From Ascidia mentula (lineage: Eukaryota > Chordata > Ascidiacea > Phlebobranchia > Ascidiidae), in assembly GCA_947561715.1 (NCBI GenBank), contig OX387198.1, forward strand, positions 8,494,001-8,558,000: a stretch of DNA of 64,000 nucleotides, in the 5' to 3' direction. The notes under the pieces are model-generated. The model was not told where the DNA came from, searched no databases, and saw only the letters and a list, made by a program, of their open reading frames with translations. Below, in pieces: positions 53,401 to 64,000 of this stretch. Positions within the stretch are counted from its first letter, which is position 1, and every line of letters starts with the position of its first letter. The translations under genes and the position numbers were made by a program.

Positions 53401-56400
53401 TCGCAAGGATCGGGCGCGCGCGTGCCTCGTCTTGGGACTTCATCCACAGCGGGCGTTAGGTGACAATTAGCGACGCTTTAAGGCGGGTCCTTTTTTCGCA
53501 TTGGGCCGCAGCAACAGGCGAGTTTCGACAGAACGGGCATACGGAGTCTGAGATGTCAGAGCGCGGGGCGTTGGCGAAGTTGAAGACGATTCGCTGCAAT
53601 TTAAGGTTTACACTTATGAGCAATATTTGCCGGATCTCGATGTGACGTAGGAGTAAATTATGTTTTCATTGCTTGATGGAAATAGCCGTCGTGTTTATCA
53701 TAATGGCGATCGGCGTAATATGCCACCCTCAGCTAACCGCGGATTTATTTACAACAGTAAATAAAACTCATTTTTGGAATAAACGCGTTTATGTTTGCCT
53801 TAAGTGTAGACGTGGCGTGATACTCGCACGAGACGTGTGGAGTTCACGTCGGGGTTAGATCCGTTTAAAGACGGGAAATTGCGCAAAGTTTATCTGAGGG
53901 TGATTATTAGATGGCGGCTGAAATTAATGGAAACACTCGGGCCCAGATTAAAGTTTCGAGAAAACGAATGGGAAAATTAGAAATGAGAAACAAATAAGTG
54001 AATACAGAAGAAAAATATTATGACGCGTTTCGATTTTTGTGAATTCTTTGCTATCGCGATATGTCTATTTTGTTTATCTAACCATTGCTTTGCGTATTCA
54101 CTGTATAGCGGAACGTTAAAATTATTTAAAACTGAGCAAATCGAAGTAAACAAAAAAACATTGTGACGCAACAGCAGAAAGGAATTATGGGAAACGCGTG
54201 GATTACGATCTTGGGTAAGTGAAAGGAACAAAAATTATGCCGCAATTCGGCGGAAGCAAATGGGGATTAACGCCCTTTTAAATCGGGGTCGGCGGAGCAG
54301 AAGGTGGAGCCGCGGTCAAACGCATGTGTCTTTTGGCGCTGGCTTGGTTGGGCGGAGCTCTACTATCCCACAATTACGGTAATTTCGGCATTAACGGACA
54401 AGTGGCACTTGTCTTACCCAGAGTGACAACTCTTGGCAAATCAGACGTTTCAAACAAGTTCGATTTTCGGGCTGGAAAGCGGCCATTATTGCGCATCCGC
54501 GCGAGTTTGACGCTGGAGGAACGGCGATACCTATACGCGCGAATATTGCGCTTCTCAAAAGCCTAATTGAAACTCAAGCAGCTGTATCATGTGTTTGCAA
54601 GTTGCATCGAAAATTGCAGTAATTGCTAGTCTGTCCTTGAACTCGACATAAGCATTTTGCGGGCGACGGTGGCGACATGAAACGGCGCTTTGTCAACATA
54701 TGTTTGCAATTCCAAGTCCTTCTGATACAAACTGACCTAAGATTTGCGTCGTTTGAAGTCTCATCGACCCATTCATAAACAACCGGAAAACTCAAAATTA
54801 TTATCATGTGTGATAGAAGATGTTTTGTGAATATTTGTTTATTCCGTTACTAAACCATTGATTATTTTACAGCTTTTCTGCTTCTTCATCAGCAAGCGTT
54901 GGCCAATCACAGGCGCCAACAACAACTGCTTGCGACCCAGCAACCGCCGACAAGCTGGGCAAAGTGGGGAATGTGGAGTACTTGCACCAGCTCGGTACGA
55001 ACCGGTGTGAGGGTGAGGAGTCGTCAGTGCAACAGCGACGCCGCGACATGCGACACGCTTAATGGCGACAACTATCAAGTGGAATCGTGTACTCACAAAG
55101 GTTGGTTCAAGTTGTTCACTGTGATGTGGGTTTGTAAAGATATTGCGCAATTCGAGAAATTCCGAAGACATTCCAGCCATTGCGGAAAAAAATTGCTCGA
55201 AGGCGTGAATATATTTTTTGAGCATTTTTTTCCACGTACAAACTCGTTAATGTTAATGTGTTGCAAAAAAGCAGTTCTTGAGGTCAAATTGGTTATGTAC
55301 GTTTTTTCAGCCACCGAAGCACACAAACGCGACTCCGAATTCGTCCGTCAATGCCGTGACGATATCGAGATGCGCGACTCAATGTCCTGTAGACTCTACA
55401 TGGAAAACTCAACGCTGGCCTACGACATTTACGTCACAATGGGGTAAGCATGCCACTGTGACTTATTCCGCATTTCCTTACCGTGATTAGGGCGTTTTTG
55501 CAAACAAAGTTTTATTATGGAAAGGAAATACCAATGTTAACTTTTTGGCAAAAGAACAATAACTTTCTGGCAAAAAAGATAAAGTGTTTTCTGAATTCTC
55601 ATCAACAGATAATAACAAAGTGAACAAAAATTTCATACGCCAGTGTGAAAAAATTTCCATCATTCTAATGCTAATCGGCCAATTCCTATAGCTCTGTCAT
55701 TCCGTTTCAAAGTAACGCCCACTAAGTATTTTGCACCCAATTTCTCCGGTCTTAATCAGCGAATTTCCCTCCATCAGTTGCATCATGAGCGTGTTGGACG
55801 ACAGCAACTACGAAGGTGAGGACGAATCAAAGTTCGTATTCGGAAGACGACCGGTGCAAAGGAGCGGGGAAACCTCACCAGTTTTTTCCACTATCATGGA
55901 AACTGAACCCTTGACGTCGGGAAGAATGTCGTCCAATCAGAACACGCCACGTCAGGGCGACGGTGCACAAGCGAACGGCGGAGGAACTCTTTCCAATGCA
56001 GTAACGGGACTTGTCACCAATCGCGTCTGCGTCGGTAAGATGGGGGTTCAAGCGTTAGTTTGAAGTTTAGCCGTTGGAACACTTTCTGCCTGCTGCATGA
56101 GTTGTAATGAAACGTGGTTTTAAAGGAATTTGTGAAATTGTGGCCTTTTTGCAAGAAAGTTTCCCCTCAACTTTTGCCGATGATTGAACTCTAGATATTT
56201 TCTTTAACCTAGATATCAATAAACAACTAGTTTCTGATGCCGCCGGTTCTGGAGTAAAAACCAAAACATGCTTAAAAAGTGCTACCCTGGCGAAGAAGAG
56301 CTTAACGGCGACTGAATTTAACGAACCAATTTTCTTTCTGGAAATTCCCGCAACTTCCATTCCTGCCCGAAATACCAGAATATTTAATTTTTGCAGACTC

Positions 56401-59400
56401 GTGCAACGACGTCATTTCTCAAGCCACCGGCATTAGAAATCTCCTTCTTAACCCACCGAGAACAGTCGATGGCGTCCTTGCTCTTCTACACAGCAACATC
56501 ATCATGGGGAGTGCGTCCGCTATATCAAGAGAGAACGCCCAGTGTATCGCCGAATGCCAGTAAGTTGCAAAATGACCCACCCGAGGAAAAATCCTCAAAT
56601 TTTTTGAAACCGTCGGTTTCAGCAAGCGAAACAACCTGACAAAGAACTTTAACACATGTTTGCTTGAATATTACAAACTTAACAAAGCCCGCCAACTAAA
56701 TCAAAACCTTGTTTATCATAAACACAAAAACAGTTCGTTTTGCCTATTTACTAAAACCAATTGTCTCGCAGGCTCTTCGGCCCTCCTTATGCCTTAGCCC
56801 GGCGTCAACTTGCGAGTCGGGGCCTCGATCTCTCCCAACAAGACAACGCTTTACGCGTAGCTCCCACAGTTCGAGCCCCGCGACCTCCACCAATCACCGG
56901 ACGCCGTCGACGACGATCCATACTGGTTCCCCGGGCCGGCTTTCTCAACAGACAGAGGTGGCTCAGTTTGCGAGCACGCCTTGCCAACGCCCGGCGCATG
57001 GGAACGCGCCCAACTCTCCGACCTCGTACGACCGAACCTGTACATGCTAAGAAACCCGTCGGCGTGAAAACCGTGCCGACAATGGCCTCGGTGGTAAACG
57101 CGACGGAAGCGCAGAGAGTCAAGGCGCCTGCTAAGCGGCCCAAGCCGGCCCATATGCCTCAGCGGACCTTGCTAACTCACGGCCACGAACATCGACACAA
57201 CATCACCGCCATTTTGGTTCGTGGAAAACGGCAGGCGCCGATTTCTCCCAGCTCTTACACTAACCCGTGCGTTGCAGAGGAGGAGGTGTCGCGGAATCCG
57301 CGCGTGGTTGCCATGGACGACACAAAAGGCGAATTATTCTTCTTTGAAAGAAGGCGACAGGTGAGAAAAGAAACTTCTGGTGCAAATTGTTGCGTGGTTT
57401 TATTCGCTAAAATGTATGTAGTTGGGTTTACATTAGTTTGGGTTGATTGATTAGATCGAATATTACATTCATTGTAGGAAATAAAAGATTTACTGACTAC
57501 TACAGAGAGGAAGACTATAGTCCCGTTCAAAATGCACACGAAAAATAACACTCAGTCTTTGTACATGATTCATTAGTTTGAATTCATTTATGTGCTAACC
57601 ATTGATCTGTATTTTCAGCGTTTTTTGCGAAGAAGCTGCGCGGGAACGCCGGTGGTAACCGGTTCGCTTTACCTACCCAAGGAAACCGTGACACAAGACA
57701 GAACGAAACAGCGGGCAATTTGCAAACAAGCTTTTCTACCGCGATTCGGTCTTATGATCTTCTTCGATGATCAGGTACGTGCAAATAAGATTTTTACTTG
57801 CGGTCTGGTGTAGGTGAGAATGACTCAAAATCTTACCTCACAAAACAAGTTCGGCAAAAACGCTGTGGAATTCCACCTTCGCGAGTGCAAAATGCGGGAG
57901 AATCGCGAAAAAAACAATGTAACCTCGAAACGGGCGAGAGTGCAAGCTCTGTGGCATATTTTCCGCGGTCGAGCATCTCGAGTAGCAGACAAACTGACGC
58001 ACAGCGCGACTCGTTAATTACAGTCCTTCGATCAAGCAGGCCCCGTCGACTGGCCAGGTCGCCACAAAACACCACTCGTGCACGAATTCCACATGTTAGT
58101 GTTTGACACCCGTTCGGCGCTTCCTGGCAAGGGCAAAGAACAGACGTGTGACGTATTGCAGGTCGCCGAAGCCAGGTGCGCGCCTTCAAGTCGCAATTAA
58201 CGAATAGGCAAGCGCGCGTGTCAATTGAAGCCACGTTGAACTTTGGAGGTCAACTGTCTGGCCCTATACGTCTTTTTACTCTTATAGACCATCCCAATTT
58301 AAAATTCTTGTGAATCAACAGGGCGAATACGCGTTTCAAGACGGGAGGCGCTTCTCGGTGAAGTTACGCCAGTTCAAGTTGGAGTCCAACTGCGAGCTCT
58401 CGGTGCCTGTGTAGTCACACCCACCTCTCCAAGCCACGCCTGAATCCGGCGTAGCCAATCAGAGCAGAGTGCGAAGCCATCCACTCCACTGACCCCTTTG
58501 GCTGAAAGCAGTCACTGCCAGGGTCGCCACAAAACTGTCCCACATGCGTCAACGTCATCGACAGGCAACTGTTACGTCATCACCGCATCATTCACGTCTT
58601 CATCCTTTTTCTTGTATGTTTTTTTCCGCTCGCTGGTAGCTATATGCCCCCGATAGACCCAAGAGAAATAAGTGTATTTTTTACACGTGCATTAACACTG
58701 AGTGTGACGTAGTATTTAAAGGCTTGGTTCGTTTTCTGTTTTCTACAAGACGCAATCTGGCGTCAGTGCTATGACCGTTTTCCCGTGCATACACTCAAAA
58801 ACCTTTCCGTCGCTCTTTCGTTTTGTCGTTATTTTTTTTTATTCCTGTTGTACAAAAAAGTCTCCTGTTTTCCTTTTTATGCACAGTGCGAAGGTTGCAA
58901 TACATAAGAAATCTCGTTTCCCTGTTGTTGTTTTTGTACGTTAGTTCACAAACAGCCGTCAATGGTGGAAGTTTAACATGCTGCCAGATGCAGACCAACT
59001 CGCATCTGCAGCTTCTCTGACGTACGTGACATCGGTGCACACATAAGGAGTCACTGATGACGTGCCAAGGATCGCAGAATACCCAGATACCATAAGCCGA
59101 TAAGTACCATGGGCGGCTTTTTAAACGCGTGTTTCTGCTGCACCACAAAATACACCAAAGCAAACTTTGTAGCCACAAAAAAGTCACGGTTAACTACAAA
59201 ATTCCGTACGCCAAGACAATTTCTTCATTTATAAAAATATTTACTGTTTTCAAACATCGTGGAAAATATGTATGGTTAATGCTAAAATATTTTCTCCAGA
59301 CAAGAGTCTGTTTGAAAGTTTATGCAAGATGGCTCTCTTTGTGTAACGCAACGAAGAGCCGATTTACAGCAAAATGTAGAAAGTGTTGACTAGATACACA

Positions 59401-62035
59401 CCACAACAAACATCACCTGACGAAGTACGGCAATAAACACTAACTTTAATCAATGGGCGGAAAGGCGCACGAGCGTAACGTCACAATCAACATCTCCAGC
59501 AATAGTGGAACCGCGAGAATGCGCGAGGCCGTTGGTGAACAAGCAGTTGCAAAGTGGGGATTACCATTTGGCAGGAGATCCTGTCTGACCGCATGCAGAG
59601 TGCGCAGGTCGTTCGTTCCAATGCGCCACTTACCTTTGTGGTGAGAATGGATTGGCATCACTAGGCTGGAATTACGGACGTCGCTGATAGCACAAACTGA
59701 CATTATTTTGTCAACGTACAACTTTCCCAGGATGCTACATATTTTCTCGAGACAGTGGGCATTGCACTTTAGCCTAGTAGTATAGGACAACTATAACTTT
59801 CTCAGTTTTTATACTTTAGAATTAACCAAATCACGTAAACCATGAACTAAACTAAACAGTAACTACAATTACATTTCTTTAAATAATCTTTCAAAGTTTT
59901 TTCATCAAAATAAGCGTGGCAAATATTCGTACGCCAAGGTAGGAACGTTTTGTATTGGAAATTCGCCTACGTGAAAAGAAATCGGTTCACCGGTCACATT
60001 AACACGTAACAAGTGACTAATAAAACTTTATGCTGTGGTTGAAAGTTTCTTGTGAAAAACCGCCAACAGCACCCAGCACCTTGTCAAACGTCATGCCACC
60101 AAAAGTATAAACACCAAAAACCGCCTGCCTTCATCAAAGGAAATTTTTTTGAAAACTGTTGTCCCATAATATCGACCTTGTCACACTACAAACATTTTTT
60201 TACTTTGGGAACCACAACCAATCTTTAAACAACTGTGAGTGATACCGAACCAAACAGGAAAGATACTTTATCAGCGACAGTGAAGTGATGTAGCCAGGAT
60301 GGGCAGGTCTCCGCGGGCATGGCCATCAGTCAAAGCCACGCTGTGTTTACGGCTTAGAGGTGAAGAGTTGTGGCCTCTGTGGCGAAAACGTGCCACCACT
60401 GATGGCTTAAATCGACTCTAAAGACCGACTGTTGTACACAAAAAAGAGCCAAATTTGTTGATGGTCGACCGCGGGAGGGTTAAACCAAATGCGGGCTCGG
60501 AGTCTTTGGCTCTTCCGCATGTGTGGTTGTTGTTTCGTATTTGGGATTAAGAGATTTTGGCAGAGACGCAGCCTGCTTGCCAGACGTGCGGTGTTGTGGC
60601 CACAGTGGGCTGGGTTTGTCGGTCCAATTGTCGGACTGGTACGAATGTGTTTGCAAACACAATATACGCAGACAATACAAAACTATACGCAGTGAACGCC
60701 TATATAACACATGAGTTTCACCATTGTCAGAATACGGCGGAGGTGTGTCGCTAAAGGTTACATCTATTTCTGAAGACTAGTAAGTGTTTTCGCAACACAG
60801 CTTATGTTATAGTGGCTGTCACTCAAGGAGAACAGCAATGACGTAACTGTACCAACCAAAGTTACCGAGTATCTGCTCAAAAAGAACCGAAAATTGCCCA
60901 CTTTGACGTCAAAAGCCCCACCGTTGTAATAAGCTAAAAATGGATGCACACAAAAAATATGGACCAGAAACAAAGCATAATGTAGACTTTTCACCAGTTT
61001 TATGCACAACTCGAAACTGATAACCGAAACTTGCGTACATTCTGTCACAGACTGTTCCGAAACGATTTCTGAATAGCGCTGTAAAATGCTCTTCAGGAGC
61101 GACACCTACCGACAAAAGAACTAACTGCGCACAAAGAGAGCGCGCCAGCGTTTCTGCCTGCATGCAACATCCGCATTTGATGTGTATGTTTTTATGTTAT
61201 TGCACGCAACATGTCGCCCTGATCGAGACACTATGAAAGTGCCGATCGACCTTCAAATAAACTTACTTATGTATGGGTGTTTGTACGTACATAACATGGT
61301 GTCAGAAGTCGGATTCGAATCCAAGCCTCCAACTTAAACTTTCTAATAGTGATTACGAAACTTAAATTTCAATTCAAACCCACAAACACAGGAAAGGAAA
61401 ATCTATAAAATCACACACACCTGGTTGCCATATCCTAAATCCTTGCGTAACGTCCACGAGTGAAGAGCTGGTCGCTTGAAACCCGCTGATAACTGGTAGG
61501 CCCACGTCGTAACCCGGATTGCCAGATCGTTGAATGGTTGGCGGGTTGATATAAACAGATTGAACAGCGAACGATTGTGAAAGAAGATTATTGGGTGTTG
61601 TACCTGGTTTCAAAAGGTAAATCTTTCAGAAATTAAGCTTTGAGTAAACAAGGTAAAGATTTCTAAATTTCGGGTAAAAATACGGGTCAGATTTTTTAGA
61701 TTACAAAATTTTCAAAGTATTGCTGGCTACGGCTCTTTTTTCCTGATTGGTGCGAAGCAGCTTTTATAATGTATGATGAATAACGTAACACGCAATGTAC
61801 TACTTTATATTTATCACACATTTTTTTTTAATTTACAAACAAGTAAAACATCTTAACGGCTCACCGTCTGAAGGCATTGCGTCGGTGAAAGGAACGTCGG
61901 CAAGCACGACCTGAACATCTACGTTTCTAACGAAATTCGCTTCCCACGTGATCACATACGTCACGCTGACCACGGCGTCGTTGCAAGTGGTTGCCGTAGC
62001 GACCGGGGTAGCAGCACTGGTAGGTTGCGAGGTAT
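38407..62035 (-). CDS. TCTN: Tectonic-family protein (ciliary transition zone), N-terminus not found
   Basis: Tectonics are secreted or membrane-tethered parts of the MKS/B9 complex at the base of cilia. Exons, 5' to 3': 62035-61865, 61603-61421, then after an intron of 20,902 bp, 40518-40287, 39415-39269, 39017-38880, 38675-38533, and a 14-nt last exon 38420-38407. Every junction keeps phase, including the giant one (phase 1 on both sides). Family marks: VSVTYVITWEANF...VQVVLADV, SGNPGYDVGLPVISGF before the intron, and CAENATAAPSFGQDSSSGC, DATDWIPII and TFTSVPA after it. The order is the same as in TCTN1. The C-terminus ends in a hydrophobic stretch (LGWTLVVLFFSLVFPL) that may be a membrane anchor, as in some tectonics. 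The cysteine-rich N-terminal region and signal peptide are missing; a possible further exon at 62484-62621 is phase-compatible but weak. Which paralogue (TCTN1 or TCTN3) is unresolved. Confidence 0.88.
39160..39182. repeat. (AT)n microsatellite
   Basis: Interrupted TA-dinucleotide run in the TCTN intron between the exons at 38880-39017 and 39269-39415. Confidence 0.8.
42131..42220. repeat. Duplicated 30-mer with a nearby inverted partner
   Basis: 42131-42160 and 42161-42190 are head-to-tail copies differing at two positions; each contains TTACAAAACGCG and ATGTGGCAA. The end of the second copy (TGTGGCAAAA, 42181-42190) is the exact reverse complement of TTTTGCCACA at 42211-42220. This gives a 10-bp stem with a 20-base spacer. 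Confidence 0.8.
44783..44903. repeat. Imperfect 36-bp inverted repeat (foldback)
   Basis: Left arm 44783-44818 (GATGCTTGTTT...AGCGAAAACG) is largely the reverse complement of right arm 44868-44903 (CGTTTTCGCT...AAACAAGCATC), with about 50 bases between them. The spacer holds two further GAGGTAtac/GAGGTAcac-like copies. It could be a small foldback element, a hairpin RNA or a decayed MITE. Confidence 0.75.
52594..52600 (+). promoter_or_regulatory. TATA box of the nested TSP1 gene
   Basis: TATATAA in the context CTGTATATAAGTGG, 107 bp before the ATG at 52707. With initiation about 30 bp downstream this leaves a 5' UTR near 80 nt. A second TATATATA lies at 52377-52384. A TATA-driven promoter fits a tissue-restricted extracellular gene; that last point is inference. 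Confidence 0.6.
52707..58414 (+). CDS. Secreted thrombospondin type-1 repeat protein, family not recognised; nested in TCTN intron
   Basis: Eight exons keep phase at every GT/AG junction: 52707-52791, 54873-55100, 55311-55443, 55760-56034, 56397-56559, 56772-57360, 57619-57774, 58322-58414. They give 573 residues. Residues 1-24 are a clear signal peptide. A TSP1 repeat spans about 57-101 (W57, W60, W63 ladder; R75, R77, R79; C66, C81, C88, C101). It has four visible Cys rather than six, and CTSSVRTG replaces the usual CSxTCG. Next come a Cys-containing segment (RQCRDDIEMRDSMSC), an acidic/Ser linker, DSCNDVISQATGIRN...NAQCIAECQ, a very basic Arg/Pro-rich exon (295-491), and a C-terminal segment FGLMIFFDDQGEYAFQDG ending NCELSVPV. 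Probably extracellular matrix or secreted. I know no protein with this set of parts. Exon 6 frame choice and the last junction are the least certain points. Confidence 0.75.
58415..61420. other. 3' flank of the nested gene and rest of the giant TCTN intron
   Basis: AATAAA at 59432-59437 is a possible poly(A) signal for the nested gene, about 1 kb past its stop. No coding exon is supported. A CRE palindrome lies at 60904-60911, and a possible LTR end lies just before the TCTN exon. The rest holds only short unsupported reading frames. Confidence 0.45.
61180..61320 (+). mobile_element. Possible LTR-retrotransposon fossil: LTR 3' end plus primer-binding-like site
   Basis: A segment opening TGTATG (61180), with AATAAA at 61256-61261 and ending ATAACA at 61296, is followed directly by TGGTGTCAGAAGT (61297-61309). 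That is the usual layout of a Gypsy-type LTR end and primer-binding site. No internal coding part follows, since a TCTN exon starts about 100 bp on. If real it is a fragment; the 5' limit and age are unsure. Confidence 0.35.
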
Positions 62036-63086
62036 CTGGAAGAAAAATGTTATCATTATGATAAAGCTATGCATGAGGAAAGACGCATAGAATATACATT
62101 AAAAGCACGTTCACGTATATATTCTATTGTTTTATATAAATAATACAAATGGTTTTTGACGTGAATCCTTTCAAAAATTAGATGTGATTTGATTAACCGC
62201 AATATGGCGAAAACCCGTTTTGTTTCTCGAAATTTGTTTGATATAATGTTTTTTTAAAAAAAAATAGTCTTCTGGGGCTGCTAAGTGCAGAATATGATTG
62301 TTAGTATGACACGCAACGCCAAGCAGGCTCACGGTGAAGAACTGCAAGAATTTCGAACGCCGACCGGTTTAATTTAAAAAAGCGAGGCATAATCACATCC
62401 AATCAACGCGCATTCCCAATCATCGTGCGGCGGGGGCGTGCACAGCACGAGCAGACTTGGAAACGGAAAGCCACGTACCTCACATTTTATTTGCAAGTTT
62501 CGTGAAGATTTTAAGTTGGACCTCAGCAGCTCTGTTCTGTTCATTTGGTGAACGCTTGACGATATATTATACGCAAAGTTGCAACTCTCGCGCACGAGTT
62601 TTACCAGTTTTACTGTTCCCGTTTCCGCCTCAGTGCAAACGATATACGTTGTATCGCACCGCGAAAGATTTTTATATTTTCAATTGTTGTTTCGAAGAAA
62701 GGAACCCCTACTATACGCCGTGACCAATAAGGTACGTTGTGTTTAAGTGGCATGTATTCCATAGTTTTAAGATGGATGCTGCTACCTTAATAGCTTACTT
62801 AATTGGCTAAGAATAGTTCGTTCAGCGCAAATAGATAGATTTATAATATCGTTGTTTTTGGACCAGAGGGTTGTTTTTCTTTTAATTTCGTTGGTTGGTT
62901 TCGTGAAATTTCAAAATAAACCGTGTTTGTTTAGTTTAGATTAAACTAATAAAAACGCATTAACCAAACAGGCAGAACAACGTGTATCATTGCTCGCAAT
63001 TTTTTTTATAAAATAAATATGAAGAAGCCCCACTATTGCTACAGCCGTTAACGATAACGCTAACAACCAAGAAAGTTACAGAGAAA
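62036..63086. other. Region between TCTN exon and the 63087 gene
   Basis: Holds the upstream region of the plus-strand gene at 63087, and on the minus strand a possible TCTN exon (62484-62621). That candidate is open in frame, its donor (AAAAT before GTGAGG) matches the phase of the next TCTN exon, but its acceptor is poor and its protein (VKLVRESCNFAYN) matches tectonics only loosely. The rest is AT-rich with nothing recognised. Confidence 0.35.
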
Positions 63087-64000
63087 ATGCCGGTCGAGTC
63101 GAGATTCCGAACACGCGGCGGCTACACACAAGTGACCCCCTACAACCGACAGACCCGTGGCGTCTTGACCCGAAAACCCCCGGCTCCACCGAGCGCACGA
63201 GCGAGAGCAGGACCTGCTTCATACGCCTACGTCGCATCGCAGCGGATGTCTGCACATGGTAAAGCAGCACCTTTACCTTCACCGATGGGAAAGTCCCTCC
63301 CGCCGCCACAACCTCAGTTTACAGCCAACGTAAGAATTTTTGAAATGCTAGAGATCTTCGGTTGTTTAGAAAAATTGAAGTAAAAAACAAGTTAAGTTTG
63401 TAAGGAATTGGTTTAACGATTGCGCAGAGTGAGTAAACGTACGCCGCGGAGCCACACATATCGTCATAAATCGTTTGATATGGTAAACAAATAACAAAAC
63501 AACCACTGAGAATACGTTTCAGCCATGCGGGTCGTATGTCGCGCCAACGTTCAACAATCCAAATGCAAACATGACTTTCGCAGCAATGCCCGTAACTCTT
63601 CTACCGCCGCCTATCTGCAACCAAACCCGTCTGCCGCAGTTCGGTCGTTTGTACGAAGAATTTGAGAAATTGAAGGTGGGCGAAATACAAATAAGCATCT
63701 TGCACTTAAACTAAACGTATTCGGTTTTTAATACATAGAGAGGTGGATTCGTAATCCAGCCGCAGCAGCCATCTTTGCCGTTGAACCCTTCACCTCCTCC
63801 ACCACCTCCGCCATTACAGCCGCTCACACGCGTCTCCAGCCCAACCCCATCCTTGGGCTCTTGCACATCGTCTAGCGGCGAGCAACAGGAGCATGGAGTT
63901 TTTGCGGCGGCCATGAAGCTGTTCATGCATTCTTACCTGCCGACGGGATGTTTTGACTGTGCGACGCCCGTGGACGACTGGGGGCGAGAGGCCCAAGCCC
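63087..64000 (+). CDS. Unrecognised Pro-rich protein, N-terminal part (runs off window)
   Basis: Exons 63087-63329, 63523-63675 and 63739->64000 join in phase 0 at each site, giving at least 219 residues. The ATG at 63087 (MPVESRFRTRGGYTQ) is the first ATG in the frame. The protein has a basic N-terminus (TRKPPAPPSARARAG), then QFGRLYEEFEKLK. A polyproline run lies at about residue 150, and C..C pairs follow in a folded-looking part (LPTGCFDCATPVDDWGRE). There is no signal peptide or membrane segment in this part. Family not recognised. If further TCTN exons lie beyond the window on the minus strand, this gene too starts inside TCTN. Confidence 0.65.

Noticed and set aside
52924-53406. Minus-strand open frame of 160 codons within intron 1 of the nested TSP1 gene
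   Set aside because: Lies in GC-rich DNA where stops are rare, starts from TTG, and both strands are open there; no domain seen.
57814-58017. Alternative last exon for the nested TSP1 gene (MTQNLTSQNKFGKNA...)
   Set aside because: It would need an intron of only 39 bp, and the exon at 58322 gives a better continuation in phase; kept only as a possible isoform.
61297-61320. tRNA B-box-like GGATTCGAATCC
   Set aside because: No A box, no cloverleaf arms upstream; better explained by an LTR primer-binding-like site.

Overview
This is a gene-dense animal nuclear window with spliced genes on both strands. Exons were placed by hand from GT/AG sites, reading phase and remembered family sequences. 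Introns are mostly 100-1,000 bp and AT-rich, and the proteins resemble vertebrate orthologues closely (sterol reductase/LBR, golgin-84, SIPA1L, RPB9, tectonic). My best guess is a compact invertebrate deuterostome such as a tunicate. That is an inference from gene content and compactness, not a proven assignment.

Layout. (1) 1-1927 (+): C-terminal part of a delta(14)-sterol reductase / lamin-B-receptor gene, cut by the window edge. (2) 3811-8690 (-): complete golgin-84 (GOLGA5), convergent with gene 1. (3) 10472-11979 (+): a three-exon gene for an unrecognised 300-residue basic protein, divergent from golgin-84. (4) 13123-31464 (-): a complete SIPA1L-family RapGAP with about 32 coding exons; RapGAP domain, PDZ domain and C-terminal coiled coil are all present. 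(5) 31465-37222: CpG-rich upstream DNA of SIPA1L, then about 5 kb with no recognised gene. (6) 37223-37973 (+): complete RPB9/POLR2I, four exons. (7) 38407-62035 (-): a tectonic (TCTN) gene whose N-terminal exons are not confidently found here. It is split by one intron of about 20.9 kb (40519-61420). (8) 52707-58414 (+): a secreted protein with a thrombospondin type-1 repeat and no recognised family, lying wholly inside that intron on the opposite strand and preceded by a TATA box. (9) 63087-64000 (+): the start of another unrecognised Pro-rich protein, cut by the right edge.

The roles are mixed: sterol or nuclear-envelope, Golgi tethering, Rap signalling at junctions or synapses, RNA polymerase II, ciliary transition zone, and one extracellular protein. 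There is no operon-like pathway. The interesting structure is architectural: a fast-looking extracellular gene nested in a ciliary gene. Small relics also occur in introns and intergenic DNA: a hammerhead-like, Penelope-type foldback, two hAT-like transposon ends, a possible LTR end, a 36-bp imperfect inverted repeat, and a duplicated 30-mer with an inverted partner. The CRE palindrome TGACGTCA occurs at least eight times by eye.
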